64,000 bases of DNA from Caloramator fervidus (GTDB lineage Bacteria; Bacillota; Clostridia; Clostridiales; Caloramatoraceae), in the NCBI RefSeq assembly GCF_900108045.1, contig NZ_FNUK01000002.1, positions 1 to 64,000 on the forward strand. Direction: 5' to 3'. Below are positions 8,723 to 17,994 of this stretch, in pieces. Every line of letters starts with the position of its first letter. The first letter of the stretch is position 1. A program made the position numbers and the translations under genes. The notes below the pieces were generated by a model. The model was not told where the DNA came from and did not search any database. It was given only the letters and a program-made list of their open reading frames with translations.

Positions 8723-9044
8723 AGATATAGTAGATGCATTAAAATTAAGAGTTTTGGCTGGAGAAAAAGGGTTAAATAGAGAGGCTAATGGAGTATATAC
8801 TTGTGATCTTTTGAGCTGGGTTATGTCTCATGGGAAGAAAAATAATGTTTGGATCACAGTTCAAATTCATCCTAATATTGTAGCAGTAGCTTCACTTTTG
8901 GAGTTTTCGTGTATTATTATACCTGAAAATATAAGTGTAGAAGAGACAACATTAACCAAGGCTAATGAGGAAAATATACCAATTTTGCAATCCAATTTAA
9001 ATGCATATGAAATATGTGTTGAACTTAATAAGTTAGGTGTATAA
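8712..9044 (+). CDS. DRTGG domain-containing protein (second copy)
   Basis: This protein has 110 residues. The N-terminal KVKDIVDALKLRVLAGEKGL and the central YTCDLLSWVMSH segment resemble DRTGG-type domains found beside hydrogenase-like genes. It differs clearly in sequence from the copy at 6698. ATG 8712 has GGAGGT 7 nt upstream and overlaps the end of the hydrogenase-like gene by 11 bp. An in-frame ATG at 8697 sits ahead of the ribosome site and was rejected. It probably acts with its neighbours. The ligand is unknown. Confidence 0.8.
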   Translation: MKVKDIVDALKLRVLAGEKGLNREANGVYTCDLLSWVMSHGKKNNVWITVQIHPNIVAVASLLEFSCIIIPENISVEETTLTKANEENIPILQSNLNAYEICVELNKLGV

Positions 9045-9046
9045 TT

Positions 9047-9766
9047 ATGAAGGTATATTATGATTTTCACATACATTCTGGGTTGTCTCCATGTTCGGAT
9101 GATGACATGACACCTAATAACATAGTTAATATGGCTAAAATTAAAGATTTAAATGTTATTGCTGTAACAGATCATAATACTTGCAAAAATGTTGAAGCTT
9201 GTATAAAAGTTGGAAAAAGGGAAGGTATTTTAGTTATTCCAGGTATGGAACTTCAAACAAAAGAGGAGACTCACGTGATATGTCTTTTTAACAATTTAGA
9301 TTCTGCAATTTTATTCGATGAGTATGTATATAGTAAACTTCCAGATATAAGAAATAAACCTGATATATTTGGAAATCAAATTATATATAATGAATATGAT
9401 GAAGTAATAGGCATAGAAGAAAAACTTCTTTTAAATTCTGTGGATTTAACAATTGATGAAGTTTTTTATAGAGTGAGAGAATTAGGTGGTATATTAATTC
9501 CTGCACATGTAGATAAAGATTCTTATAGTGTAATAGCTAATCTAGGATTTATACCAGATTACTTAGATATAAAAACAGTTGAATATACAAATCTTAAAAG
9601 ATTGAATAAATTAATAGATGATAAAATTTTAAAAAATAATTATATTTTCATAAAAAATTCTGATGCTCATAGTTTAGGACAAATTTCAGAAAAGGAAAAT
9701 TATATAGATATTGAAGTTTTGACGATGGAGGAAATAATCAGATTTTTAAAGGGCCTTAGATATTGA
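9047..9766 (+). CDS. PHP-domain metal-dependent phosphoesterase
   Basis: This is a 239-residue protein of the PHP superfamily (histidinol phosphatase / PolC-PHP type). It has the metal-binding motifs DFHIHSGLSPCS at the start, VTDHNT, IPGMEL with TKEETHV, a later PAHVDKDS and the C-terminal KNSDAHSLGQI. Related PHP enzymes hydrolyse phosphoesters. The substrate cannot be told from sequence. It starts 2 bp after the second DRTGG gene and closes the cassette. A terminator hairpin overlaps its stop codon. Confidence 0.87.
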   Translation: MKVYYDFHIHSGLSPCSDDDMTPNNIVNMAKIKDLNVIAVTDHNTCKNVEACIKVGKREGILVIPGMELQTKEETHVICLFNNLDSAILFDEYVYSKLPDIRNKPDIFGNQIIYNEYDEVIGIEEKLLLNSVDLTIDEVFYRVRELGGILIPAHVDKDSYSVIANLGFIPDYLDIKTVEYTNLKRLNKLIDDKILKNNYIFIKNSDAHSLGQISEKENYIDIEVLTMEEIIRFLKGLRY

Positions 9767-9785
9767 TTTTAAGGCCCTTATATTA
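9749..9785 (+). terminator. Terminator after the PHP gene
   Basis: AAGGGCCTTA at 9749-9758 pairs with TAAGGCCCTT at 9770-9779. The stop codon lies in the loop and a short AT-rich tail follows. The T-run is weak. Confidence 0.65.
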
Positions 9786-9823
9786 ATTTTCAAATAAAAT
9801 TTGTAGAAATGATTATATTCATG

Positions 9824-9852
9824 TTGTCAATTTTTAAAATATATGTTATACT
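9824..9852 (+). promoter_or_regulatory. SigA-type promoter of rpsB
   Basis: TTGTCA at 9824-9829 and TATACT at 9847-9852 are 17 bp apart. They lie just upstream of a structured leader and rpsB. Confidence 0.8.
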
Positions 9853-9870
9853 ACATAAGGTAATAATTAC

Positions 9871-9936
9871 TCACGCCATTCGATTTTTAAAAGGGTGCCG
9901 TGAAGGCCTTTTAAGAAAATGAGAATGGCGGCGGAA
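9871..9936 (+). promoter_or_regulatory. Structured 5' leader of rpsB
   Basis: CGCCATTC at 9874-9881 pairs with GAATGGCG at 9923-9930, enclosing a second helix TTAAAAGG (9887-9894) / CCTTTTAA (9907-9914). The two nested 8-bp helices sit between the promoter and the ribosome site, a likely place for feedback control by a ribosomal protein such as S2. The regulator is inferred. Confidence 0.65.
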
Positions 9937-9958
9937 TAACCAAATGGAGGTGTATTAA

Positions 9959-10657
9959 ATGTCAGTAATTTCAATGAAACAATTATTAGAAGCAGGAGTG
10001 CACTTTGGACATCAAACAAGAAGATGGAATCCAAAGATGGCACAGTATATTTTTACAGAAAGAAATGGTATTTATATCATTGACCTACAAAAGACTGTTA
10101 AAAAGATGGAAGAAGCTTACGAATTTGTAAAACAGGCTGCAGCTGAAGGAAAGGAAATACTTTTTGTAGGAACTAAAAAGCAAGCTCAAGATTCTATCAA
10201 AGAAGAAGCAACAAGATGTGGAATGCATTACGTTAATCAAAGATGGCTTGGTGGAATGCTTACAAACTTTAAGACTATTAAAACAAGAATTGAAAGATTA
10301 GAAGAGCTCGAAAGAATGGAACAAGATGGAACATTTGCATTACTTCCAAAGAAGGAAGTTATGAAGTTAAGACATGAAAAAGAAAAGCTTGAAAAGAATC
10401 TTGGCGGAATCAAAAATATGAAAAAACTTCCAGATATTTTATTTATAGTTGACCCAAGAAAAGAAAAAAATGCGGTTGCAGAAGCTAAAATTTTAGGTAT
10501 ACCAGTTGTAGCAATTGTGGATACTAACTGCGATCCAGATGATGTTGATTATGTAATTCCAGGTAATGACGATGCAATTAGAGCGGTTAAACTAATTACA
10601 TCTAAGATAGCTGATGCAGTAATAGAAGGTAAACAAGGAGAACAAATGACTGAATAA
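9959..10657 (+). CDS. rpsB: 30S ribosomal protein S2
   Basis: S2 is a structural protein of the small ribosomal subunit. The opening [20 protein letters not shown] and the later [14 protein letters not shown] are diagnostic, and [20 protein letters not shown] is the S2 C-terminal signature. Length is 232 residues, normal. It has its own promoter and structured leader and is followed by tsf across a hairpin-containing 69-bp gap. It starts at ATG after TGGAGGTG. Confidence 0.98.
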   Translation: MSVISMKQLLEAGVHFGHQTRRWNPKMAQYIFTERNGIYIIDLQKTVKKMEEAYEFVKQAAAEGKEILFVGTKKQAQDSIKEEATRCGMHYVNQRWLGGMLTNFKTIKTRIERLEELERMEQDGTFALLPKKEVMKLRHEKEKLEKNLGGIKNMKKLPDILFIVDPRKEKNAVAEAKILGIPVVAIVDTNCDPDDVDYVIPGNDDAIRAVKLITSKIADAVIEGKQGEQMTE

Positions 10658-10660
10658 ACA

Positions 10661-10683
10661 AGGTAAGGGAAATTCCCTTACCT
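10661..10683 (+). terminator. Hairpin between rpsB and tsf (partial terminator or attenuator)
   Basis: A 9-bp stem AGGTAAGGG / CCCTTACCT has a 5-nt loop but no strong T-run (TTAACAT). It may lower tsf transcription relative to rpsB or act in RNA processing. Confidence 0.55.
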
Positions 10684-10726
10684 TTAACATAATTGTTAAG
10701 AATTCATTACATAAGGAGGAATATAT

Positions 10727-11644
10727 ATGCAAATAACCGCTAAAATGGTTAGTGAACTTAGAGAGAGAACTGGCGCTGGTATGATGGATTGTAAAAAAGC
10801 TCTTACTGAAGCTAATGGAGATATGGAAAAAGCTATAGAAATATTAAGAGAAAAGGGATTAGCAGCAGCAGCAAAAAAGGCTGGAAGGATAGCTGCTGAA
10901 GGATTAGTTGAAACATATATAACAGACGATGGAAAAAGAGGAGCTATTATTGAATTAAACTGTGAAACAGACTTTGTGGCTCAAAATGCTGATTTCGTTG
11001 CATTAGCTAAGAATATAGCAAAACATGTTGCTTTTTCAAATGCTAATACAGTAGAAGAAGTCTTAAATGAAAGCTTTATTGCAGATAATAGTGTAACAGT
11101 TAAGGATGCTATAACAGCTCTTATAGCAAAGCTTGGAGAAAATATGACTTTTAGAAGATTTGAAAGATTCGTAGCAAATGAAGGAGTTATAACTGATTAT
11201 ATTCATGGTGGCGGAAGAATAGCAGTTATGGTTCAATTAAATGGAAAAAATGAAAATATATTAAGAGAAGTTGCTAAAGAACTTGCTTTACAAATAGCAG
11301 CTGCAAATCCTTTATATTTAACTAGAGAAGATGTTCCAAGTGATGTTATTGAAAAAGAAAAAGAAATATATAGACAACAAGCATTAAATGAAGGTAAGCC
11401 TGAAAAAGTTATTGAAAAAATGGTTGAAGGTAGATTACAAAAATATTTCAAGGAAGTTTGCTTGCTTGAACAGCTTTGGATAAAAGATCAAGATTTAACT
11501 ATAAAGAAATATCTTGAAGATAAGTCTAAAGAAGCAGGTAGTGAAATATCAGTTGTAAAATTCACAAGATTTGAAAAAGGTGAAGGAATAGAAAAGAAAG
11601 AAGAAAATTTTGCAGAGGAAGTTATGAAACAGGTTAGAATGTAA
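10727..11644 (+). CDS. tsf: Elongation factor Ts
   Basis: EF-Ts is the nucleotide exchange factor for EF-Tu. The N-terminal UBA-like region has [15 protein letters not shown], and the core has [12 protein letters not shown], the canonical EF-Tu contact motif. Length is 305 residues. It follows AAGGAGG and ends at a strong terminator that separates rpsB-tsf from pyrH. Confidence 0.98.
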   Translation: MQITAKMVSELRERTGAGMMDCKKALTEANGDMEKAIEILREKGLAAAAKKAGRIAAEGLVETYITDDGKRGAIIELNCETDFVAQNADFVALAKNIAKHVAFSNANTVEEVLNESFIADNSVTVKDAITALIAKLGENMTFRRFERFVANEGVITDYIHGGGRIAVMVQLNGKNENILREVAKELALQIAAANPLYLTREDVPSDVIEKEKEIYRQQALNEGKPEKVIEKMVEGRLQKYFKEVCLLEQLWIKDQDLTIKKYLEDKSKEAGSEISVVKFTRFEKGEGIEKKEENFAEEVMKQVRM

Positions 11645-11646
11645 AA

Positions 11647-11676
11647 AAGAGAACACGATTGTGTTCTCTTTTTTTG
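11647..11676 (+). terminator. Intrinsic terminator after tsf
   Basis: A 10-bp stem AAGAGAACAC / GTGTTCTCTT leads into an 8-T run. Confidence 0.92.
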
Positions 11677-11729
11677 AAAAAGAAGGATTTTGTATAATTA
11701 TATAGAATTATTCTATTGGAGGTAAATTT

Positions 11730-12440
11730 ATGAATACACCTAAATATAAAAGAGTAATGCTCAAATTAAGTGGTGAAGCATTAGCAGGTAAAACTGGGTA
11801 TGGTTTTGATTTTGAAGTAGTAAAAAGAATAGCCTCTGAAATTAAAGAACTTGTGGAAATGGGTGTTCAAGTTGGAGCTGTAGTTGGTGGGGGAAATATA
11901 TGGAGAGGTAGAAATGGTATAGGTATGGATAGGACTACAGCGGATTATATGGGAATGTTAGCTACATGCATTAACGCGATGGCGTTACAAAATATTCTTG
12001 AAAATATGGGAGTTGTTACGAGGGTTCAAACTGCCATAGAAATGAGGGAAATTGCTGAACCTTTTATAAGAAGAAAAGCAATAAGGCATCTAGAAAAAGG
12101 TAGAGTAGTTATATTTGCAGGTGGAACTGGCAATCCTTATTTTTCAACAGATACGGCTGCAGCATTAAGAGCTGCGGAAATTTGTGCAGAAGTTATATTG
12201 CTAGCTAAGAAAGTAGATGGAGTATACGATTCTGATCCAAATTTAAATCCTAATGCTAAAAAATTTGAAAAACTAACTTTTCAAGAGGTTTTAGAGAAAA
12301 ATTTAAAAGTTATGGATTCTACAGCGACTTCATTATGTAAAGATAACAATATACCAATTATTGTTTTTGGCTTGGATACACCAGGCAACATAAAAAAAGC
12401 AATTTTTGGAGAACCAGTAGGAACTATAGTGTCAAATTAA
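11730..12440 (+). CDS. pyrH: Uridylate kinase (UMP kinase)
   Basis: PyrH phosphorylates UMP to UDP in pyrimidine synthesis and belongs to the amino-acid kinase fold. Visible motifs are [22 protein letters not shown], and [17 protein letters not shown], which forms the catalytic and nucleotide site. Length is 236 residues. It is followed 16 bp later by frr, the conserved pyrH-frr pair. A TATAAT box lies at 11693-11698 but I see no well-spaced -35. Confidence 0.98.
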   Translation: MNTPKYKRVMLKLSGEALAGKTGYGFDFEVVKRIASEIKELVEMGVQVGAVVGGGNIWRGRNGIGMDRTTADYMGMLATCINAMALQNILENMGVVTRVQTAIEMREIAEPFIRRKAIRHLEKGRVVIFAGGTGNPYFSTDTAAALRAAEICAEVILLAKKVDGVYDSDPNLNPNAKKFEKLTFQEVLEKNLKVMDSTATSLCKDNNIPIIVFGLDTPGNIKKAIFGEPVGTIVSN

Positions 12441-12456
12441 TAAGGAGGTTTAAAAT

Positions 12457-13011
12457 ATGATTAAAGATATTATAAAATCTCATGAGGAAAAAATGAAAAA
12501 AACTTTAGAAGTATTAAAGCATGAACTTCAAAGTTTAAAAGCAGGAAGAGCAAATCCAGCTATGTTAGATAAGATCACTGTAGATTATTATGGCACTCCA
12601 ACTCACATATCTGCGTTAGCTACAATAACTGTTCCAGAACCAAGGATGTTATTAATTCAACCTTGGGATAAGAATGTTGTAAAAAATATAGAAAAAGCAA
12701 TTCAAAAGTCAGATCTTGGCGTAAATCCTATTTCAGATGGTAATGTTGTAAGAATAGTTCTTCCGGAATTAACAGAAGAAACAAGAAAAAACTTAGTTAA
12801 GGTTGTTAAAAAACAAGGAGAAGATGCAAAAGTTGCAATAAGATCAATTCGTAGAGATGCTAATGAAAAAGTAAAAGCCCTTAAGAAAGAAGGAATATCT
12901 GAAGACGAGATAAAAAGAGCAGAGGATGAAATTCAAAAGTTAACTGATAATTTTATTAAGGAAATTGATAAACTTGTAGAAGCTAAGGAAAAGGAGATAA
13001 TGACTGTATAA
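12457..13011 (+). CDS. frr: Ribosome recycling factor
   Basis: RRF splits post-termination ribosomes together with EF-G. The 184-residue protein shows [14 protein letters not shown], the signature [13 protein letters not shown], and the charged helical domain [13 protein letters not shown]. It starts after AAGGAGG. Its stop overlaps the next small gene by one base (TAATG), suggesting translational coupling. Confidence 0.98.
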   Translation: MIKDIIKSHEEKMKKTLEVLKHELQSLKAGRANPAMLDKITVDYYGTPTHISALATITVPEPRMLLIQPWDKNVVKNIEKAIQKSDLGVNPISDGNVVRIVLPELTEETRKNLVKVVKKQGEDAKVAIRSIRRDANEKVKALKKEGISEDEIKRAEDEIQKLTDNFIKEIDKLVEAKEKEIMTV

Positions 13012-13196
13012 TGGATGTAAGAAAATTTTTGGGGTTTGACTTGGAAAAGGTTGAAGAGATGCTTAAAAAGCATAATGTAAAATATAGAATATGTTATTTA
13101 CTTTCTCCAAAAGGAAAGAAATTAGGAGAAGAAAAAAAGGTAATAAAAATAGAAGAAAAAGATGATGAATTTATTATTTATGTTTCTTATTTTTAA
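13011..13196 (+). CDS. Small hypothetical protein coupled to frr
   Basis: This is a 61-residue charged protein, not recognised. It has an N-terminal helix-like [20 protein letters not shown], then a KYRICYLLSPKGK segment and two beta-like stretches with many lysines and glutamates. The ATG overlaps the frr stop codon and an intrinsic terminator begins at its own stop, so it is the last gene of pyrH-frr. Clean coupling and a full-length open frame argue that it is real. It has no membrane segment or signal peptide. Confidence 0.7.
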   Translation: MDVRKFLGFDLEKVEEMLKKHNVKYRICYLLSPKGKKLGEEKKVIKIEEKDDEFIIYVSYF

Positions 13197-13222
13197 ATCC
13201 CCTCATATAGAGGGGGATTTTT
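13196..13222 (+). terminator. Intrinsic terminator after the small frr-coupled gene
   Basis: AATCCCCTC / GAGGGGGATT with an ATATA loop and a T-run. The left arm overlaps the stop codon. Confidence 0.88.
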
Positions 13223-13243
13223 GCATTAGGAGGTTTAGAATTT

Positions 13244-14008
13244 ATGGAATGGATATTAAATAAATTAAGAAAAAAAGATGAGAGTGATAATATTGACATA
13301 GATATGTCTAACATACCTCAGCATATAGCTATTATAATGGATGGAAATGGGCGATGGGCAAAAAGAAGGAATTTGCCAAGGACGATGGGACATAGAGCTG
13401 GGGTAGAAACTATTAGAGAAATAGTAAAAACTTGTTCAAAACTTGGAGTAAAATATCTAACTTTATATGCTTTTTCAACTGAAAACTGGAAAAGACCGAA
13501 GGAAGAAGTTAATGCATTAATGAATTTATTAGTTGAATATTTAAGGGGTGAAGTAGATGAATTAAATAAAAATAATGTCATAATAAATTGGATCGGAGAT
13601 ATATCGAAGCTACCTAGTATGTGTCAAGCAGAATTGATTAGAGCCAAAGAAATTACAAAAAATAATACGGGGCTTATGTTAAACTTAGCATTGAATTATG
13701 GTGGAAGGGATGAAATTAAAAGAGGAATAGTAAATATAGTAAAGGATGTAAAAGAAGGAAAATTAAATATAAATGATATAAATGAAGAATTGATATCAAG
13801 TTATTTAGATACATCTAAAATGCCTGATCCTGATCTTTTGATAAGACCAAGTGGGGAACTTAGAATTAGCAATTTTTTGTTATGGCAAATAGCTTATGCA
13901 GAGTTATGGTTTTCTGATGTTTTATGGCCAGATTTTACTAGTAAACATTTAATACAAGCTATTAAAGATTATCAGATGAGAGATAGAAGATTTGGTGGAA
14001 TAAAATAA
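13244..14008 (+). CDS. uppS: Isoprenyl transferase (undecaprenyl diphosphate synthase)
   Basis: This enzyme elongates farnesyl diphosphate with IPP to the C55 lipid carrier for cell-wall synthesis. The catalytic motif [13 protein letters not shown] is near residue 29. [28 protein letters not shown] and [12 protein letters not shown] are family signatures. Length is 254 residues with an extra charged N-terminus of about 20. It starts a long run to polC with gaps of 24 bp or less. Confidence 0.97.
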   Translation: MEWILNKLRKKDESDNIDIDMSNIPQHIAIIMDGNGRWAKRRNLPRTMGHRAGVETIREIVKTCSKLGVKYLTLYAFSTENWKRPKEEVNALMNLLVEYLRGEVDELNKNNVIINWIGDISKLPSMCQAELIRAKEITKNNTGLMLNLALNYGGRDEIKRGIVNIVKDVKEGKLNINDINEELISSYLDTSKMPDPDLLIRPSGELRISNFLLWQIAYAELWFSDVLWPDFTSKHLIQAIKDYQMRDRRFGGIK

Positions 14009-14022
14009 AAGAAGGTGATGTT

Positions 14023-14814
14023 ATGAGTAAAAGAGTTATTAGTGCTTTAATTGCTCTTCCTCTTTTAATTGTTTTTACTATTTATGGAGGAATAATTTTT
14101 AAACTAGGGGTTTCAGCTTTAACTTTATTAGCACTTTATGAATATGTAAATGCTTATAAAAATACCAATTATAAAATTATAGTTCCTGTTTTTATTGCAA
14201 TTTATTTTTTAAATTTAATTTTTATTTTTACAAATCAAGGACCTGAAAAGGACTTATTGTTGATAGTATTAGCAGTTTTAATAAGTATGGCAATTCCTAT
14301 TTTTAATAAAGAATATAATGTTATTTCTTCAGCATTAACGTGTATTGGAATTGTATACATAATTGTTTTCTTTAATATGTTAATTTATGTTAGAATGGGA
14401 ACTAATGGGCATAAATTTATTTGGTTAATATATATAATAGCATGGGCATGTGATACTTTAGCTTATTATTCAGGCAGTTTTTTAGGAAAACATAAATTAT
14501 GTCCAGAAGTAAGCCCTAAAAAAACAGTGGAGGGGTCTATTGGAGGAATTGTAGGAAGTATATTAGGAGTTTTGATTTGGTGTTGGCTTAATAATGATTT
14601 AAAGCTTAATTTATTATATATGATAATTCTAGGAATTTTAGGAGGAATCATATCTCAAATAGGGGATTTATCTGCTTCACTTATAAAACGATATGTTGGA
14701 ATTAAAGATTATGGAAATATAATGCCAGGACATGGGGGAATTCTAGATAGATTTGATAGCATACTCTTTATTGCACCAATAGTATATTATTATATAGAAA
14801 AAGTAATTTTTTAG
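14023..14814 (+). CDS. cdsA: Phosphatidate cytidylyltransferase
   Basis: CdsA is an integral membrane enzyme that makes CDP-diacylglycerol, the branch point of phospholipid synthesis. The 263-residue protein has about seven hydrophobic segments and the C-terminal CDS signature, visible as SASLIKRYVGIKDYG, then PGHGGILDRFDS. It ends at KVIF. It is tightly packed with uppS before it and the permease-like gene after it. Confidence 0.96.
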   Translation: MSKRVISALIALPLLIVFTIYGGIIFKLGVSALTLLALYEYVNAYKNTNYKIIVPVFIAIYFLNLIFIFTNQGPEKDLLLIVLAVLISMAIPIFNKEYNVISSALTCIGIVYIIVFFNMLIYVRMGTNGHKFIWLIYIIAWACDTLAYYSGSFLGKHKLCPEVSPKKTVEGSIGGIVGSILGVLIWCWLNNDLKLNLLYMIILGILGGIISQIGDLSASLIKRYVGIKDYGNIMPGHGGILDRFDSILFIAPIVYYYIEKVIF

Positions 14815-14823
14815 GGCGATTAT

Positions 14824-15813
14824 ATGCAGGTGTTCAATAATAGTATACGAAGTAAAGTAATATTTTTAGGTATTATAATTTTATTTTTAAAGGTTTGTTC
14901 TATTTATTTTGGTCATTTATTGTTTGCAATTTTTATTTCATTATTATTACAGCCCTTCATAGAAATTTTAAGGAAGTTAAATGTTAATAAGACAACAGCC
15001 ATCGTTTTAGTTTATAGTATTTTTATTTTATTAATGTTTTTTGTTATAAAATTTTTGGTAAGTTATGTTTATGAAGTAGTTGTAAATTTGTCAAATGATT
15101 TTTCTTATTATGCAAGTAACTTTCAAATTTTGAATGAAAAGTTTAATAATGCTATTAATTTGGGTAATGTTATAAATTATATCAAGGTAACATTAGATAT
15201 GTTTAAAGATAAAATATTAAACTTAGTTTTAACTGCTCTGAATAGTTTTGCAAATGTTTTTTTGATAATTTTAATATCTTTTATAATAAATTATGATTTT
15301 GAAAAAATAAAAGAATATTTAAAAACTTTTATGCCAGATGATTTACAAATAGCGTTTTATAAAACTTATATATATTTAAAGAGTATGATTTTTATTCAAC
15401 TGCAATTAGTAGTTATATCTTTGTTTTTTATGACAGTTTGTTTTCATTTATTAGGTTTTAAAGAAGCATTTTTATATGGGTTTTTTTGTGGTGTTTTAGA
15501 TATATTACCTATTTTAGGACCAGCTTTATTTTTTATTCCATTAATAATTTATAAGTTTATTTTGAATGAAAAAATATTAGCCATAGGATTAATTTTGACA
15601 TATGTAATAAATATTATGATAAGACAAATTTTAGAGGTGAAATTGATAAATATGAAACTTAAAATAAGTCCTTTAGCTATAATTTTAGTTCTTTATTTTG
15701 GATGGATAATATTTGGTTGGATAGGTATATTTGTTTCACCTATTTTGTATTTATTATCTTTAGAGATTTTTACGAAGGATAATTTATTTTCGAAAGGGGT
15801 ATATTCTAAATGA
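14824..15813 (+). CDS. AI-2E/PerM family transporter
   Basis: This is a 329-residue polytopic membrane protein with about seven to eight hydrophobic segments. It has the PerM-like central region (GFFCGVLDILPILGPALFFIP) and a terminal FGWIGIFVSPILYL. Members of this broad family export signals or act as ion antiporters, and the substrate here cannot be read from sequence. It sits between cdsA and dxr, where many Clostridia have nothing, and its stop overlaps the dxr start (ATGA), so it is coupled. It is very T-rich, as expected for membrane segments. Confidence 0.82.
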   Translation: MQVFNNSIRSKVIFLGIIILFLKVCSIYFGHLLFAIFISLLLQPFIEILRKLNVNKTTAIVLVYSIFILLMFFVIKFLVSYVYEVVVNLSNDFSYYASNFQILNEKFNNAINLGNVINYIKVTLDMFKDKILNLVLTALNSFANVFLIILISFIINYDFEKIKEYLKTFMPDDLQIAFYKTYIYLKSMIFIQLQLVVISLFFMTVCFHLLGFKEAFLYGFFCGVLDILPILGPALFFIPLIIYKFILNEKILAIGLILTYVINIMIRQILEVKLINMKLKISPLAIILVLYFGWIIFGWIGIFVSPILYLLSLEIFTKDNLFSKGVYSK

Positions 15814-16955
15814 AGGGATTATGCATATTAGGTTCAACTGGCTCTATAGGGACTCAAGCATTAGAAGTAGTAAGACACATGAAGGATGAATATAAAGTTA
15901 TAGCAATTACAGCAAAAAGTAATGTAGAACTTCTTGTAAAACAAGCAAAAGAATTTAAACCTAAATATGTTGTAATAATGGATGAAGAAAAAAAGAAATA
16001 CTTGGAAGATAAGCTCTGTAATATGGGTATAAAAGTATTAACTTCTTTAGAAGGCATGGAATATGTTGTAACATTAAAAGAAGTAGATATTGTATTAACT
16101 TCTGTTGTAGGGATGATAGGATTAAGACCTACAATTCAAGCTATAAGAGCAGGAAAAAGGATTGCATTAGCTAATAAGGAAACAATGGTAGTCGCAGGTG
16201 AAATAATTAAAAAAGAGTTAAAAAAGAGTAATAGTGAAATAATACCTGTAGATAGTGAACATAGTGCAATATATCAATGTATAGATGATAATGACCAAAA
16301 ATCAATAAGGCGAATTATTTTAACTGCTTCAGGAGGTCCTTTTAGAGGTAAGAAAAAGTCAGAATTAATTAATGTTACACCTGAAATGGCAATAAAGCAC
16401 CCTCGTTGGAATATGGGAAAAAAGATTTCAGTAGATTCAGCTACTTTAATGAATAAAGCATTAGAAGTGATAGAAGCTCATTGGCTTTTTGATATAGATT
16501 ATGATAAAATTGACGTAATAATTCATCCACAAAGCATAATACATTCGATGGTAGAATATATTGATGGTTCTATTATTGCCCAGTTAGGTCCTACGGATAT
16601 GAAAATTCCTATTAAGTATGCTTTAGAATACCCAAAACGTACAAAGGGAATTTGTAACTATTTAGATTTTAAAACTATTTCTGCTTTAACTTTTGAAGAA
16701 GTGGATTATGAAACTTTTGAATGTTTAAAATTAGGTTATGAAGCAGGAAAGATTGGAGGTTCAATGCCTTTGGTATTAAATAGTGCTAATGAAGAAGCAG
16801 TTAGGTTATTTTTAGAAGGGAAGATATCTTTCTTAGACATTCCTCAAATTGTTAAACATGCTATGAGAAATCACAAAGTCGAATATAATTTAAGCATTGA
16901 AAGAATTTTAGAGATTGAAAAAATTATAAGAGAATATGTAAATAGTATAGTATGA
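15810..16955 (+). CDS. dxr: 1-deoxy-D-xylulose-5-phosphate reductoisomerase
   Basis: Dxr makes the first committed step of the MEP isoprenoid pathway, using NADPH. Motifs are GSTGSIGTQALEV (NADPH), ANKETMVVAG, PVDSEHSAIYQ, TASGGPF and HPRWNMGKKISVDSATLMNK (metal and substrate). Length is 381 residues. The start overlaps the stop of the upstream transporter by 4 bp. Together with ispG two genes later it shows a MEP route feeding uppS. Confidence 0.97.
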   Translation: MKGLCILGSTGSIGTQALEVVRHMKDEYKVIAITAKSNVELLVKQAKEFKPKYVVIMDEEKKKYLEDKLCNMGIKVLTSLEGMEYVVTLKEVDIVLTSVVGMIGLRPTIQAIRAGKRIALANKETMVVAGEIIKKELKKSNSEIIPVDSEHSAIYQCIDDNDQKSIRRIILTASGGPFRGKKKSELINVTPEMAIKHPRWNMGKKISVDSATLMNKALEVIEAHWLFDIDYDKIDVIIHPQSIIHSMVEYIDGSIIAQLGPTDMKIPIKYALEYPKRTKGICNYLDFKTISALTFEEVDYETFECLKLGYEAGKIGGSMPLVLNSANEEAVRLFLEGKISFLDIPQIVKHAMRNHKVEYNLSIERILEIEKIIREYVNSIV

Positions 16956-16976
16956 TGTAATAGGAAGGTGATTAAT

Positions 16977-17984
16977 TTGATAACATTATTAGCTTCTATA
17001 TTTGTATTTGGACTCTTGATTACGGCTCATGAATTAGGACACTTTCTTTTAGCAAAATTAAATGGGGTTAAAGTATTAGAATTTTCTATAGGAATGGGAC
17101 CTAGATTGTTTAAAATTAGAGGAGATGAAACTGTTTACAGTTTACGACTTTTACCAATTGGTGGCTATGTAAAAATGCTTGGTGAAGATGAAGAAAGTGA
17201 TGATCCAAGAGCTTTCAGAAATCAAAATCCATGGAAAAGATTTTCAATATTAGTTGCGGGAGCATTAATGAATTTTATTTTAGCTATAATTTTATTTACT
17301 ATTATATTTTATAATGTAGGGGTAACTACCCTTATTATAGAAAATGTAGTTAAAGATTTTCCTGCTTATCAAGCTGGAATAAGACCTGGTGATAAAATAA
17401 TAGCTGTAAATGATAAGCCGGTAAGTACTTGGAATGAATTTATAGTTTTTATGTCTAATAATGGAAGTAATCCTTTAAAATTAACTATTAAAAAAGATAA
17501 TATCATAACTGATAAAATAGTAAAACCTAAACTTGAAGAGAAAGAAAACAGATATATAATAGGAATATCTCCGCATGTAGAAAAAGGTAATATACTAATT
17601 TCATTAACAAATTCTATAAAAGAAACAACTAGTTCTATAAAACAAATGTTAATATATATTGGCAAGCTTATAACAAGAAAAGTGTCTACTGAGCAACTTG
17701 GGGGGCCAGTAGCTATAATAAAAATGTCTGGCGAAGCAGCTAAAATAGGCATTTGGAGTTTATTATATTTTGCTGGCTTTTTAAGTATAAATTTAGGGGT
17801 TATTAATCTAATACCTTTTCCTGCATTAGATGGTGGTTGGGTAGTAATTACTCTTTTTGAAGGTATTACTGGTAAAAAAATAGATGAAAATAAGATAGGA
17901 TTTATTAACTTAGTTGGATTTACATTATTGATGTTACTTGCATTGATAGTAACATATAGAGATATTATGAGAATATTTTCATAA
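16977..17984 (+). CDS. rseP: RIP metalloprotease RseP (site-2 protease)
   Basis: This intramembrane zinc protease cleaves membrane-bound anti-sigma factors and signal peptides. Zinc ligands are HELGH near residue 19 and the distal PALDGGW. A central PDZ domain ([19 protein letters not shown]) and about four membrane segments are visible. The TTG at 16977 is preferred because AGGAAGGTG ends 6 nt before it. The GTG at 16968 lies within that ribosome site. Length is about 335 residues. Confidence 0.95.
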   Translation: MITLLASIFVFGLLITAHELGHFLLAKLNGVKVLEFSIGMGPRLFKIRGDETVYSLRLLPIGGYVKMLGEDEESDDPRAFRNQNPWKRFSILVAGALMNFILAIILFTIIFYNVGVTTLIIENVVKDFPAYQAGIRPGDKIIAVNDKPVSTWNEFIVFMSNNGSNPLKLTIKKDNIITDKIVKPKLEEKENRYIIGISPHVEKGNILISLTNSIKETTSSIKQMLIYIGKLITRKVSTEQLGGPVAIIKMSGEAAKIGIWSLLYFAGFLSINLGVINLIPFPALDGGWVVITLFEGITGKKIDENKIGFINLVGFTLLMLLALIVTYRDIMRIFS

Positions 17985-17994
17985 AGGTGATGTT

